From NCBI RefSeq assembly GCF_003633755.1, contig NZ_RBIL01000002.1, positions 248,001 through 312,000 on the forward strand: a stretch of DNA of 64,000 nucleotides, read 5' to 3'. Of the stretch, positions 8,816-17,977 are shown piece after piece. Each line of letters begins with the position of its first letter. Within the stretch, counting starts at the first letter, position 1. The stretch comes from Solirubrobacter pauli. GTDB taxonomy: Bacteria; Actinomycetota; Thermoleophilia; Solirubrobacterales; Solirubrobacteraceae. A program made the position numbers and the translations under genes. The notes under the pieces are model-generated. The model saw only the letters and a program-made list of their open reading frames with translations. It had not been told where the DNA came from and did no database searches.

Positions 8816-9480
8816 AGGCGGCCTCCGCGGCCCGCGCGGCGGGGCGGCGCGATCACGGTCGAGAAGTACGGCGCGCGGCCGTCCGGGGCGACGAGGGTCT
8901 GCTTCGCCCGCCCGAGCTCCTCGCCGTACACGGGCTCGCGGCCCGCTTCGTCCACGGCGCGCAGCACGTCCGGCAGATGGCGGCCGCCCTTGTAGACGAT
9001 CACGGTGTCGAAGCTCGCCAGCGCCTCGCGCAGCTTGTCGTCGCCCGCGGTGTACGGGACGAGCGCGAGCCGCTCCTCGCCCTCGGCCAGCACGGTGCCG
9101 GTGCGGGACGCGAGGTCCTGCATCGCGGTGATGCCGGGCACCGTCTCGATCGTCACGTCCGGCAGCAAGGCGCGCACGGTGTGGGCGATGTAGGTGAAGG
9201 TCGAGTAGACGTTCGGGTCGCCGATCGTGGCGAAGGCGGCGGTGCCGGCGCGGGCGACCTCGGCGATCAGCGCGCCGGCCTTGTCCCAGTGCTCGTCGCG
9301 GCTCGCGGCGTCGCTCATGGCGAAGTCCAGCGGCGTGCACTCGACGTGCTCGGACACGATCTCCGCCGCCCGTCCGAGCGACGGCACGAACACGCGGTCG
9401 GCCTCCTTCAGGGCGCGCAGCGCCTTCAACGTCAGGTGCTCGGGGTCGCCCGGACCCACGCCGATGCCGATCAGCCGCAC
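8812..9480 (-). CDS. cobI: Precorrin-2 C20-methyltransferase (CobI/CbiL)
   Basis: SAM-dependent tetrapyrrole methylase giving precorrin-3A or the cobalt form. 222 aa from GTG 9480 (VRLIGIGVGPGDPEHLTLKA). Motifs: GVGPGDPEHLTLKAL, the FATIGDPNVYSTFTYI loop, ETVPGITAMQDLASRTGTVLAEG, and VIVYKGGRHL, all close to the family pattern. The C-terminus ([12 protein letters not shown]) is a short basic tail. Overlaps cobB by 10 bases and cbiQ by 4. Confidence 0.93.
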   Translation of the reverse strand: MRLIGIGVGPGDPEHLTLKALRALKEADRVFVPSLGRAAEIVSEHVECTPLDFAMSDAASRDEHWDKAGALIAEVARAGTAAFATIGDPNVYSTFTYIAHTVRALLPDVTIETVPGITAMQDLASRTGTVLAEGEERLALVPYTAGDDKLREALASFDTVIVYKGGRHLPDVLRAVDEAGREPVYGEELGRAKQTLVAPDGRAPYFSTVIAPPRRAGRGGRL

Positions 9481-10751
9481 GCCGCCACCAGCCGGTCCGC
9501 GACCTCGGGCGTCGCCGCCCAGTGCGTGTGCAGGTAGGACGCGTGGACGTTGCCCTGCACGTGACCCTCGCGCCCGCGCTGGTGCTCCCACGCGTTGCCC
9601 GCCGCGGACACCTTCGAGTAGTGGAACTCGTGGCCGCGCGTGGTGGTTCCGGCCGGCCACACCGGATGGTCGGAGAGCGACGTCGCCTCGCGGTAGCCGA
9701 GCGTGAGCCGGTCGCCCATGTGGGCCTCGACCGGCAGCACGCCGCACATCGGGCGCTCGTCGAGCGTCTCGGCGAGGTACAGCAGGCCGCCGCACTCGGC
9801 GAGGATCGGGCCGTCGAAGCGCGCGATCTCCTCGCGCAGCGCGGTGTTGGCCGAGAGCTCGGAGCCGAACACCTCGGGGAAGCCGCCGGCGAGGATCAGC
9901 GCGTCCGCCTCGGGGAGCGCCTCGTCGTGCAGCGGGTCGAACTCGGCCAGCTCGGCGCCGGCGCCCGCCAGCAGCTCGAGGTTCTCCTGGTAGTGGAAGG
10001 AGAACGCGGGGCCGCGGGCGATCGCGACCCGCACCTTCGCGGTCTCCTCGCGCGGCGCCCACGCGTCGCCGGGCAGCTCGGGCGCGGCCTGCGCGAGCTT
10101 GACGAGCGCGTCCAGGTCCAGGTGCTGCTTGACCGCCTCGCCGAGGTGCTCGATCACCCTGCGGGCGCGAGGCGCGCGCTCCGCGACCGGCACGAGGCCG
10201 AGGTGGCGCTCGGGCACCTCGAGGTTCGCGTCGCGGTGCAGCGCGCCCAGCACCGGGATGTCCGGCAGCGCCTCGCGCAGGATGTCGGCGTGGAAGGACG
10301 AGCCGACGCGGTTGAGGATCACGCCCGCGACGTTCACGTCGGGGTCGAACGTGCGGTACCCATGGACGATCGCGGCCACGCTGCGCGCCATCGCCTCGCA
10401 GTTGACGACGAGCACGACCGGTGCCTGCAGCAGCTTGGCGACGTGCGCGGTGGACGCCAGTTCGCCGCGGCCGGACGCGCCGTCGTAGAGCCCCATCACG
10501 CCTTCGATCACGGCGATGTCGGCACCCTTGGACCCGTGGCGGACCAGCGGCGCGATCAGCTCGGGCGTGCTCAGGAACGCGTCCAGGTTCCGGCCGGGGC
10601 GACCGGTCGCGAGCGCGTGGTAGCTGGGGTCGATGAAGTCGGGGCCGACCTTGAACGCGGCGACGTTCGAGAGCGCGGCCATGATCCCGGTCGCGATCGT
10701 CGTCTTGCCGGCGCCACTGCTGGTGCCCGCGATGACGATCCGCGGGATCAC
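9471..10751 (-). CDS. cobB: Cobyrinate / hydrogenobyrinate a,c-diamide synthase
   Basis: ATP-dependent amidotransferase adding amides at the a and c positions, with glutamine as donor. 426 aa from GTG 10751; a second GTG three bases upstream is possible, but the 10751 one gives the usual GTGA overlap with cobO. The N-terminal dethiobiotin-synthetase-like domain has AGTSSGAGKTT (8-18). The C-terminal class I glutaminase domain has LILAGGFPEVF and the Cys nucleophile in ILAECGGLLYL, with HEFHYS and HASYLHTHW supplying the histidine. Typical length for the family. Confidence 0.93.
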   Translation of the reverse strand: MIPRIVIAGTSSGAGKTTIATGIMAALSNVAAFKVGPDFIDPSYHALATGRPGRNLDAFLSTPELIAPLVRHGSKGADIAVIEGVMGLYDGASGRGELASTAHVAKLLQAPVVLVVNCEAMARSVAAIVHGYRTFDPDVNVAGVILNRVGSSFHADILREALPDIPVLGALHRDANLEVPERHLGLVPVAERAPRARRVIEHLGEAVKQHLDLDALVKLAQAAPELPGDAWAPREETAKVRVAIARGPAFSFHYQENLELLAGAGAELAEFDPLHDEALPEADALILAGGFPEVFGSELSANTALREEIARFDGPILAECGGLLYLAETLDERPMCGVLPVEAHMGDRLTLGYREATSLSDHPVWPAGTTTRGHEFHYSKVSAAGNAWEHQRGREGHVQGNVHASYLHTHWAATPEVADRLVAACG

Positions 10752-11338
10752 CACTCGATCCCCTGCTGCGCTCTGATGCCCTGATCCATGGGGTGCTTGA
10801 TCTTGACGACTTCGCTCACCAGGTCCGCGGCCTCGATCAGCCCGGGCGACGCGTCGCGGCCCGTGATCACGATGTGCTGGAAGCCCGGCCGGTTCTTCAG
10901 CGTCGTCACGATCTCCTCCTCGGAGATCCAGCCGTACTTGATCGCGTACGTGAGCTCGTCGAGCAGCAGGAACTCGTAGCGCTCGGACTCGATCCGGCGC
11001 TTGACCTCCGCCCAGCCCTCGCGCGCCTTGTCGGCCGACTCCTCGAGGTCGCGGCTGATCCACGTCCAGCCGTCGCCCATCTTCTCCCAGTCGATGCCGC
11101 CGAGCTTCTCGGCCGCCTTCGCCTCGCCGACCTTCCACTTGCCGGACTTGACGAACTGGAACACGCCGCAGCGGTAGTCCCGGGCCCACGCGCGCAGGAG
11201 CATCCCGAACGCCGACGTCGACTTGCCCTTGCCGTGGCCGGTGACGACGATCAGCAGCGGCTTGTCGCGCGGCTTGCGCCGCTTGGGCTCGCTCGAGCCC
11301 TTGTCCTCGGGCGTGTGCGGGACGTCGATCTCGGTCAT
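10748..11338 (-). CDS. cobO: Cob(I)alamin / corrinoid adenosyltransferase
   Basis: CobA/CobO/BtuR-type adenosyltransferase that attaches the 5'-deoxyadenosyl ligand to reduced corrinoid. 196 aa from ATG 11338. A charged, likely flexible N-terminus (1-26) precedes the P-loop GHGKGKST (34-41). LLLDELTYAIKYGWI, VVITGRDASPGLIEAADLVSEV-type segment and the ending KHPMDQGIRAQQGIEW are the family signature. ATGA overlap with the chelatase ATPase gene. Confidence 0.94.
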   Translation of the reverse strand: MTEIDVPHTPEDKGSSEPKRRKPRDKPLLIVVTGHGKGKSTSAFGMLLRAWARDYRCGVFQFVKSGKWKVGEAKAAEKLGGIDWEKMGDGWTWISRDLEESADKAREGWAEVKRRIESERYEFLLLDELTYAIKYGWISEEEIVTTLKNRPGFQHIVITGRDASPGLIEAADLVSEVVKIKHPMDQGIRAQQGIEW

Positions 11339-13086
11339 GCGGCCTGCTCCAAAGGAAGGATTTGCGCGCCGGCCGCCTGCGCGAGCTGCGCGGCGAGGCC
11401 GAGGCGGACGGGGCCCTGCTCGCCGTCGAGCACCACGAGGCCGGCGGCGGTCTTCGCGAGGGACTGGATGGCGTGCAGCGCGGCCTCGCGGTCGTGCGCG
11501 CGGCCGTCGGTGACGACCACCACGAGGGCGCGGCGGCTGGGGTCCCGGCGCTGCTCGGTGCGGATGATCAGCTCCGCCTCTTCGAGGCCCCGTGCGAGCG
11601 GGGTGCGGCCGCCGGTCGGCAGCGTCCGGAGCGCCTCGGCAGCGCGCTCGACGCTGCTCGTGGGGGACAGGTGCACGACCGCGTCGTCGCCGCTGAAGCT
11701 GACGAGCGCGACCTTGTCCCGGCGCTGGTACGCGTCGGTGAGCAGCCCGAGGACCGCCGCCTTGACCTGCGCCATCCGCCGCCGCGCACCCATGGATCCG
11801 GACGCGTCGACGCAGAACACGATCAGGTTGCCCTCGCGGCCGGAGCGGACGTGCTCACGCAGGTGCTCGCGCGTGACGGGCCGGCCCGCGGCCGCGCGCA
11901 GCGTGGCGGCGAGCGCGAGGTCGGTCACGGTGCCGTCGGCGGGCTTGGAGTCCACCGGCTCGCCGGTGGTGGTGCGGCTGCGCCGGCCGGCGGCGCCGCG
12001 GCCCTTGCCCTCCAGGGTCAGCAAGGGAGGCTTGCCCGGGGTGCCCGGGGCGTCCATCCGCTCACGTGAAGGCGCGCCTTCACGCCACGGACGATCCTCC
12101 GGTGGTGGCGCACCGTGGTCCCCAGGTGACGGTGCTTCTTCTCCTCCACCGCTGGGGGGCGGGGTCGGGTCCGGCTCGTCATCGGGCTCGGAGTCGCTGA
12201 GCGCCTGGTCGAGCTCGGCGTCGTCGAGGCCGGGCTGCTGGAGCGGACCGCGGCGGCGACGGTGGGCGAGCGCGAGCTTGGCGGCGCGCTTGACGTGCTC
12301 CTGCGTGACCTCGTCGTCGCCGTCCAGCGCCGCGAGCGCCGTGGCCGTGCGGGCGGTGACGATGTCGGCGCGGTGGCCGTCCACGCCCAGGCGCGCGCAC
12401 GTGCCCGCGATCAGGAGGAGGATGCGGTCGGGGAGGCGGACGGCGGCCAGCCGCTCACGCGCGGCGGCGATCGTCGCGCCCAGCGCGCGCTCCTCGTCCG
12501 CGAAGCGGGCGGTGAACGCCGCCGGGTCGCGGTCGAACGCCAGACGGCGGCGGACGATCTCCACGCGCACGTCGGGGTCGCCGGAGCCGACCACCTCGAC
12601 CGAGAGCCCGAAGCGGTCGAGCAGCTGCGGGCGCAGGTCGCCTTCCTCGGGGTTCATCGTGCCGACGAGCAGGAAGCGCGCGTCGTAGCTCGTCGAGATG
12701 CCGTCGCGCTCCACATGGACGCGTCCCAGCGCGGCGGCGTCGAGGAGGACGTCCACGAGGTGGTCGGGCAGCAGGTTGACCTCGTCCACGTACAGCAGGC
12801 CGTCGTGCGCGTTGGCGAGCAGGCCGGGCTGGAACGTGGCTCTGCCTTCGCCGAGCGCGCGGTCCAGGTTCAGGGTGCCGAGCACGCGGTCGGCGGTGGC
12901 GCCGATCGGCAGCTCGACCAGCGCGCCGTCGAGCAACGGCGCGAGCCCGCGCACGGCGGTCGTCTTCGCCGTCCCGCGCTCGCCGCGCACGAGCACGCCG
13001 GAGATCGCCGGGTCGACGGCGCACACGAGCAGCGCCTCGCGGAGGTCCTCCTGGCCCACCAACGCGCTGAACGGGAACACGCTCAC
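11335..13086 (-). CDS. Mg/cobalt-chelatase-type AAA+ ATPase with VWA domain (ChlI-ChlD fusion)
   Basis: Energising subunit that would drive CobN metal insertion. 583 aa from GTG 13086. Residues 1-320 form the AAA+ ChlI-like module: Walker A GERGTAKT (35-42), LLYVDEVNLLPDHLVDVLLDAA with Walker B, GTMNPEEGDLRPQLLDRFGL sensor region. An acidic, proline-rich linker (about 280-345, PDDEPDPTPPPSGGG) follows. Residues 415-583 are a VWA domain with MIDAS DASGS near 427. Single-chain ChlI/ChlD proteins next to cobN are common in actinobacteria and replace CobS/CobT chelatase subunits. GTGA overlap with cobN. Confidence 0.88.
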   Translation of the reverse strand: MSVFPFSALVGQEDLREALLVCAVDPAISGVLVRGERGTAKTTAVRGLAPLLDGALVELPIGATADRVLGTLNLDRALGEGRATFQPGLLANAHDGLLYVDEVNLLPDHLVDVLLDAAALGRVHVERDGISTSYDARFLLVGTMNPEEGDLRPQLLDRFGLSVEVVGSGDPDVRVEIVRRRLAFDRDPAAFTARFADEERALGATIAAARERLAAVRLPDRILLLIAGTCARLGVDGHRADIVTARTATALAALDGDDEVTQEHVKRAAKLALAHRRRRGPLQQPGLDDAELDQALSDSEPDDEPDPTPPPSGGGEEAPSPGDHGAPPPEDRPWREGAPSRERMDAPGTPGKPPLLTLEGKGRGAAGRRSRTTTGEPVDSKPADGTVTDLALAATLRAAAGRPVTREHLREHVRSGREGNLIVFCVDASGSMGARRRMAQVKAAVLGLLTDAYQRRDKVALVSFSGDDAVVHLSPTSSVERAAEALRTLPTGGRTPLARGLEEAELIIRTEQRRDPSRRALVVVVTDGRAHDREAALHAIQSLAKTAAGLVVLDGEQGPVRLGLAAQLAQAAGAQILPLEQAA

Positions 13087-16000
13087 GTCGACGCTTCCTC
13101 CAGGTCACCCTCGACGTCGAGGTACGCCTCACGCAGCGTGTCGAGCGAGGCCTGCGACGGCGCCGCCCACAGGCCGCGGTCGGCCGCTTCGAGCAGCCGC
13201 TCGGCGATCGCGCGCAGCGCCCACGGGTTCGAGCGCGTCAGGAAGTCCCGGACCTCCTCCGCACCCACGTACTTCTCGGTCACCTGCTCGTACATCCAGT
13301 CCTCGACGACGCCGGTCGTGGCGTCGTACCCGAACAGGTAATCCACGGTGGCGGACAGCTCGAACGCGCCCTTGTAGCCGTGGCGCATCATCGAGCCGAT
13401 CCAGCGCGGGTTCGCCACGCGCGAGCGGAAGACGCGGCGCGCCTCCTCGGCCAGCGAGCGCGAGGCGGGCTTGGACGGGTCGGACGAGTCGCCGATGACC
13501 GCGCGCGGGTCCGCGCCCGAGAGGTGGCGGACGTAGGCGATCATGCCGCCGTGCTCGGCGAAGTAGTCCGAGCTGTCGAGCAGGTCGTGCTCACGCGTGT
13601 CGATGTTCTTGACCGCGACGTCGATCCGCGCGAACTGGCGGCGCATGGCGGAGCGCGCCTCGGCGCCGCCACGCCCGCGGCCGTAGGCGTGCCCGCCCCA
13701 GGCCTCGTAGACCTCCGCCAGGTCGGCGTCGTCGCGCCAGTTCTTGACGTCCACGAGCTGCAGGATGCCCGTGCCGTACGTGCCCGGGCGGCCGCCGAAG
13801 ATGCGCGCGGTCGCGGCCTTCCAGTCGCCCGCGAGCTCCTCGACGTCGGCGAGCACGTGCTTGCGGACGAAGTTCTGCTCGACCGGCTCGTCGAGGCCGG
13901 CGACCAACGTCACGGCGTCGTCGAGCACGTCCACGAGGTGGGGGAACGCGTCGCGGAAGAAGCCGGAGATGCGCACGGTGACGTCGATGCGGGGACGGCC
14001 GAGCTCCTCCAGCGGGATCACGTCCAGGCCCTTGATGCGGCGCGTCTCGGGGTGCCAGACCGGCCGCACGCCGAGCAGCGCGAGGATCTCGCCCGCGTCG
14101 TCGCCGGCGGTGCGCATGGCGGCCGTGCCCCAGACGACGATGCCGACGGTCTCCGGCAGCTCGTCGTGGGAGGCGAGCAGCGCGTCGGCGAGCTTGGTGC
14201 CGGTCTCGTACGCGAGGTCGGACGGCAGCGCGCGCGGGTCGACGCTGTACATGTTGCGGCCGGTGGGGAGGACGTCCAGGCGCCCGCGCGTGGGGGAGCC
14301 GGACGGGCCCGCGAGCACGTGGTGGCCGTGGAGGCCGCCGATCAGCGCCGGGATCTCGTCGGCGGTCGCGAGCAGCTTCGGCAGGACCTCGGTCTCGGCC
14401 AGCTCGAGCACCTTGTCGGTCGCCGGGTCGCCGGTCTTGGTGCCGTCGTGCAGGAAGGCGCCGAGGATCTCGAGCTGGCGGTCGTAGTCCGGCACCGCCT
14501 CGGGGAAGCCCTGCAGGCGCAGGATCGCGTTCAGCAGGCCGCGCAGCTGCTCGCCCTGCGGCACCTGGCCGAGCACGTGCAGGCCGTCGCGCACCTGCAG
14601 GTCCTTGATCTCGCACAGGTAGCCGTCGACGTGCTCGATCAGGTCGCCGAAGTCCTCCAGCTCGGGCTGCTCGGTCTCCTCGATCTCGAGATCACGGTGC
14701 AGCTCGGCCTCGTGGAGGAGCGTCCAGATGCGGTTCGCGAGCGTCGGCAGCTTGGCGGGGTCGAGCGCCTCGGCGCGCGCGTAGTCGTCGAGCAGCTGCT
14801 CGAGCTTGGCCAGCTCGTCGTAGGTCTCGGCGCGCATCATCGGCGGCACGAGGTGGTCGATCACGACGGCGTGCGCGCGGCGCTTGGCCTGCATGCCCTC
14901 GCCGGGGTCGTTGACGACGAAGGGGTAGAAGAGCGGGATGTCGGCCAGGCAGGCGTCCGGCGCGCACGCCTCGGACAGGCCGAGCGCCTTGCCCGGCAGC
15001 CACTCGAGGGTGCCGTGCTTGCCCAGGTGGACGATCGCGTCGACGCGCTGGCTCAGCCAGCGGTAGGTCGCGAGGTAGTGGTGGGCGGGCGCGAGGCCCG
15101 GGTCGTGGTAGATCGCGACGGGGTTCTCGCCGTAGCCGCGCGGCGGCTGGATCGCGAGGATCACGTTGCCGAGCTCGAGCACGGCGATCACGAAGTCGTC
15201 GCCATCGGTGTAGTGCTCGCCGGGCGGCGGGCCCCACGTGTCCAGGATCGGCTTCGTCAGCCCCTCGGGAAGCGAGTTGAACCACTCCGTGTACTCGGCC
15301 ACGGGGAGGCGGCTCGTCGCCTGGGCGAGCTGGTGGTCCGACAGGAAGTCCTGGTCGTGGCCGCCCGTCGCGATCAGCGCGTGGATGAGGGCGTCGCCGT
15401 CCTCGTAGTCGTGCTCGACCGTGTGGCCGGCCTGCTTGAGCGCCTCCAGCAGGACCATCGCGCTGGCGGGCGTGTCCATGCCGACCGCGTTGCCGATCCG
15501 CGCGTGCTTGGTCGGGAACGAGCTGAGCACGATGCCGGTGCGCTGCTCGCTCCGGTCGAGCGTGCGCAGGCGCGCGTGGTTCACGGCCAGCCGCGCGAGG
15601 CGGCCGCAGCGCTCGAGGTCGGGCGCGTAGTGGAGCGCCTCGAACGGCGAGTCCGGGATCGGCTCCTTGAAGGAGATCGGGACGCCGATGATGCGGCCGT
15701 CGAACTCGGGGATCGCGACCTGCATGGCGGCGTCCAGCGGGGTGAGGCCGCCGTCGGACTCGGCCCAGCGCTGGCGGGACGTGGTCGCGCACAGCGCCTG
15801 GATGACCGGGACGTCGAGCGCCTCGAGCGCCTCGGCGTGCCATTCGTCGCCCGCGTGGCTGCCGCCGGACGCGAGCACTGTGGTGATCAGCGCGTCGATC
15901 TCGCCGTCGAGGAGCCTGAGCGCGGGCGAGTCGCCGCGCAGGCTGTACGCCCAGACGGGGACGGGCTGGCCGCCGGCGTCCTCGATCGCGGCGCTCAGCG

Positions 16001-16535
16001 CGTCGATGAACGCGGTGTTGCCGGTGGCGAAGTGGCTGCGGTAGAAGACCACGCCGACGCGCGGGCGGCCGTCGCGGGCCGGGTTCTCCGGGTAGAAGCC
16101 GACGTCCTCGAGCGGCTGCGGGTCCTCGAACCCGAAGCCGGTGAGCGCGAAGGTGTCGCTCAGGAAGGTGAGCAGCTCGCGCGTGTTGTCGACGCCGCCG
16201 TGGCGCAGGTACTCGAAGGCCTGGCCGACGGCACCGGCGGGCGCGGTGCTCAGCTCCGCCAGCTCGGCGTCGGGGTCGGCCTCGCCGCCGAGGAGGATGA
16301 GGGCGGTGCCGTTGCGCTCGGCGAGCGCGCGCAGCTCGTTGATGCCCTCCGGCCAGGCTCGGCGGCCGCCGAGGAGGCGCACGACGATCACGCGCGCGCC
16401 GTCGGCGAACGCGGGGATGTCCTCGAGCGTGCTCGGGTTGGCACAGCGGACCTCGGGGAAGTCGGCGTCGAGCTGCTTGAGCGCATGCGCGGCGGCGAGG
16501 ATCTCGGTGTCGGCCGTGGTCAAAAGACGGAGCAC
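13083..16535 (-). CDS. cobN: Cobaltochelatase large subunit CobN
   Basis: Large metal- and tetrapyrrole-binding subunit of ATP-dependent cobaltochelatase. 1150 aa from GTG 16535, with a good AGGAGG seven bases upstream. Recognisable CobN/BchH features: RVIVVRLLGGRRAWPEG near the N-terminus, GVVFYRSHFATGN, the HLGKHGTLEWLPGKALGLSE block mid-protein, PLFYPFVVNDPGEGMQAKRRAHAVVIDHLVPP, and YGTGILQLVDVKNWR near the end. The visible start with its own ribosome site suggests some independent translation, although it overlaps cobQ by 16 bases. Confidence 0.94.
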   Translation of the reverse strand: MLRLLTTADTEILAAAHALKQLDADFPEVRCANPSTLEDIPAFADGARVIVVRLLGGRRAWPEGINELRALAERNGTALILLGGEADPDAELAELSTAPAGAVGQAFEYLRHGGVDNTRELLTFLSDTFALTGFGFEDPQPLEDVGFYPENPARDGRPRVGVVFYRSHFATGNTAFIDALSAAIEDAGGQPVPVWAYSLRGDSPALRLLDGEIDALITTVLASGGSHAGDEWHAEALEALDVPVIQALCATTSRQRWAESDGGLTPLDAAMQVAIPEFDGRIIGVPISFKEPIPDSPFEALHYAPDLERCGRLARLAVNHARLRTLDRSEQRTGIVLSSFPTKHARIGNAVGMDTPASAMVLLEALKQAGHTVEHDYEDGDALIHALIATGGHDQDFLSDHQLAQATSRLPVAEYTEWFNSLPEGLTKPILDTWGPPPGEHYTDGDDFVIAVLELGNVILAIQPPRGYGENPVAIYHDPGLAPAHHYLATYRWLSQRVDAIVHLGKHGTLEWLPGKALGLSEACAPDACLADIPLFYPFVVNDPGEGMQAKRRAHAVVIDHLVPPMMRAETYDELAKLEQLLDDYARAEALDPAKLPTLANRIWTLLHEAELHRDLEIEETEQPELEDFGDLIEHVDGYLCEIKDLQVRDGLHVLGQVPQGEQLRGLLNAILRLQGFPEAVPDYDRQLEILGAFLHDGTKTGDPATDKVLELAETEVLPKLLATADEIPALIGGLHGHHVLAGPSGSPTRGRLDVLPTGRNMYSVDPRALPSDLAYETGTKLADALLASHDELPETVGIVVWGTAAMRTAGDDAGEILALLGVRPVWHPETRRIKGLDVIPLEELGRPRIDVTVRISGFFRDAFPHLVDVLDDAVTLVAGLDEPVEQNFVRKHVLADVEELAGDWKAATARIFGGRPGTYGTGILQLVDVKNWRDDADLAEVYEAWGGHAYGRGRGGAEARSAMRRQFARIDVAVKNIDTREHDLLDSSDYFAEHGGMIAYVRHLSGADPRAVIGDSSDPSKPASRSLAEEARRVFRSRVANPRWIGSMMRHGYKGAFELSATVDYLFGYDATTGVVEDWMYEQVTEKYVGAEEVRDFLTRSNPWALRAIAERLLEAADRGLWAAPSQASLDTLREAYLDVEGDLEEAST

Positions 16536-17977
16536 GCGGTGCCTCCTGGCGGGATGGTCGGGAGCCCTTCCGGGGCGCCTTGTTCGATCAGGTTGATGAG
16601 CGCGGGGGCGTCGACGTGCTCGCCGAACCAGTCCGCGAGCCGGTCGAGGTGGGCTTCGCGCACGTCGGCGAACGCGCGGGTGCCCGGGGTCCAGTCGCGG
16701 CCGGTGCGCTCCGCGACCCAGCTGAGGATCGCGCGCCGCACCTCGTCCCCTTCGAGGAGGCCGTGCCAGGCGGTGCCCAGGACGTCCTCCTGCTGGATCA
16801 GCGGCTCGTCACGGTCGACGCGGCCGTGGCGGATCTCGTACCCGGAGGCCGGGAGGCCGAAGACGGTGCCCCGGACCTGGCGGAGCAGCTTCTCGGGCGC
16901 GAAGGTCGTGTTGACGTCGAGAAGGCCGAGGCCGGTCGCGCTGTCGGCCGACTCGATGCCGTCCTCGATGGCGTGGCCGAGCATCTGGTAGCCGCCGCAG
17001 ATGCCGAGGATCGGGCCGTTGCGGCGTTGCAGCGCGGTGTCCAGGCCGTCGTCCCGGAGCCGCTTGAGGTCTTCGACCGTGGCCTTCGTGCCGGGCAAGA
17101 CGACGAGGTCGGCGCGCTCGACGTCCGCCGGCGAGCGCGTGTAGCGGACGCTCACGCCCGGCTCGGCCGCGAGCGCGTCCACGTCGGTGAAGTTGCTCAT
17201 CCATCGGAGCCGGATGACCGCGACGTCGAGCGTGCCGGGCGTCGTGTGGTCCTGGCGGAGCGCGAGCGAGTCCTCGGCGTCGATGAACGGGCCGTCGAGC
17301 CAGGGCAGCACGCCGAACGTCTTCCGCCCGGTGAGGCCCTTGAGCATCTCCAGGCCGGGCTGGAGGATGCTCGGGTCGCCACGGAACTTGTTGATCAGGA
17401 AGCCCGCGATCAGCGCCTGGTCCTCGGGCTCGAGCAGCGCGAGCGTGCCGAACAAGGACGGGAACACGCCGCCGCGATCGATGTCGCCGATCACCAGCAC
17501 GGGGAGGTTCGCCGCGCGCGCGAGGCCCATGTTCGCGAGGTCGCCCTGCCGCAGGTTGATCTCCGCCGGGCTGCCCGCGCCTTCGCAGACGACGACGTCA
17601 TACCGCGACCGCAGGTCGGCCAGCGCCGCGACCACCGGCGCCTTGAGCTCGTGCTTGAGCTCCTGGTACGAGCGCGCGGTCGCGTTCGCGTACGGCTTGC
17701 CCATCACCAGGACCTGGCTCTTGCGGTTCCCGGACGGCTTGATCAGCACCGGGTTCATGGCCGCCTCGGGCTCGATCCCGCACGCCGCGGCCTGCATCGC
17801 CTGCGCCCGGCCGATCTCCGCCCCGCTCGGCGTGACCGTCGAGTTCAACGACATGTTCTGCGCCTTGAACGGCGCCACGGAGACGCCCTGCCGCTTCAGC
17901 CAGCGGCAGATCGCGGCCACCATCACGGACTTGCCGGCGTCCGAAGCGGTCCCGGTGACGAGGATCGCGCCCTTCAT
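16520..17977 (-). CDS. cobQ: Adenosylcobyric acid synthase
   Basis: Amidates carboxylates b, d, e and g using glutamine and ATP. 485 aa from ATG 17977. N-terminal ATPase-like domain with VTGTASDAGKS (7-17) and APFKAQNMSLNS. C-terminal class I glutaminase domain with nucleophile Cys327 in GICGGYQMLG and a downstream histidine in GTAWHGLLE. LPGTKATVEDL and ASGYEIRHGR are typical CobQ strings. ATGA overlap with cobD. Confidence 0.94.
   Translation of the reverse strand: MKGAILVTGTASDAGKSVMVAAICRWLKRQGVSVAPFKAQNMSLNSTVTPSGAEIGRAQAMQAAACGIEPEAAMNPVLIKPSGNRKSQVLVMGKPYANATARSYQELKHELKAPVVAALADLRSRYDVVVCEGAGSPAEINLRQGDLANMGLARAANLPVLVIGDIDRGGVFPSLFGTLALLEPEDQALIAGFLINKFRGDPSILQPGLEMLKGLTGRKTFGVLPWLDGPFIDAEDSLALRQDHTTPGTLDVAVIRLRWMSNFTDVDALAAEPGVSVRYTRSPADVERADLVVLPGTKATVEDLKRLRDDGLDTALQRRNGPILGICGGYQMLGHAIEDGIESADSATGLGLLDVNTTFAPEKLLRQVRGTVFGLPASGYEIRHGRVDRDEPLIQQEDVLGTAWHGLLEGDEVRRAILSWVAERTGRDWTPGTRAFADVREAHLDRLADWFGEHVDAPALINLIEQGAPEGLPTIPPGGTACSVF

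Noticed and set aside
13380-16991. Very long open frame on the plus strand opposite cobN
   Set aside because: The translation is Arg/Ala/Val/Glu-rich with no domain, exactly antisense to an unmistakable CobN and part of CobQ; it is an artefact of high GC.
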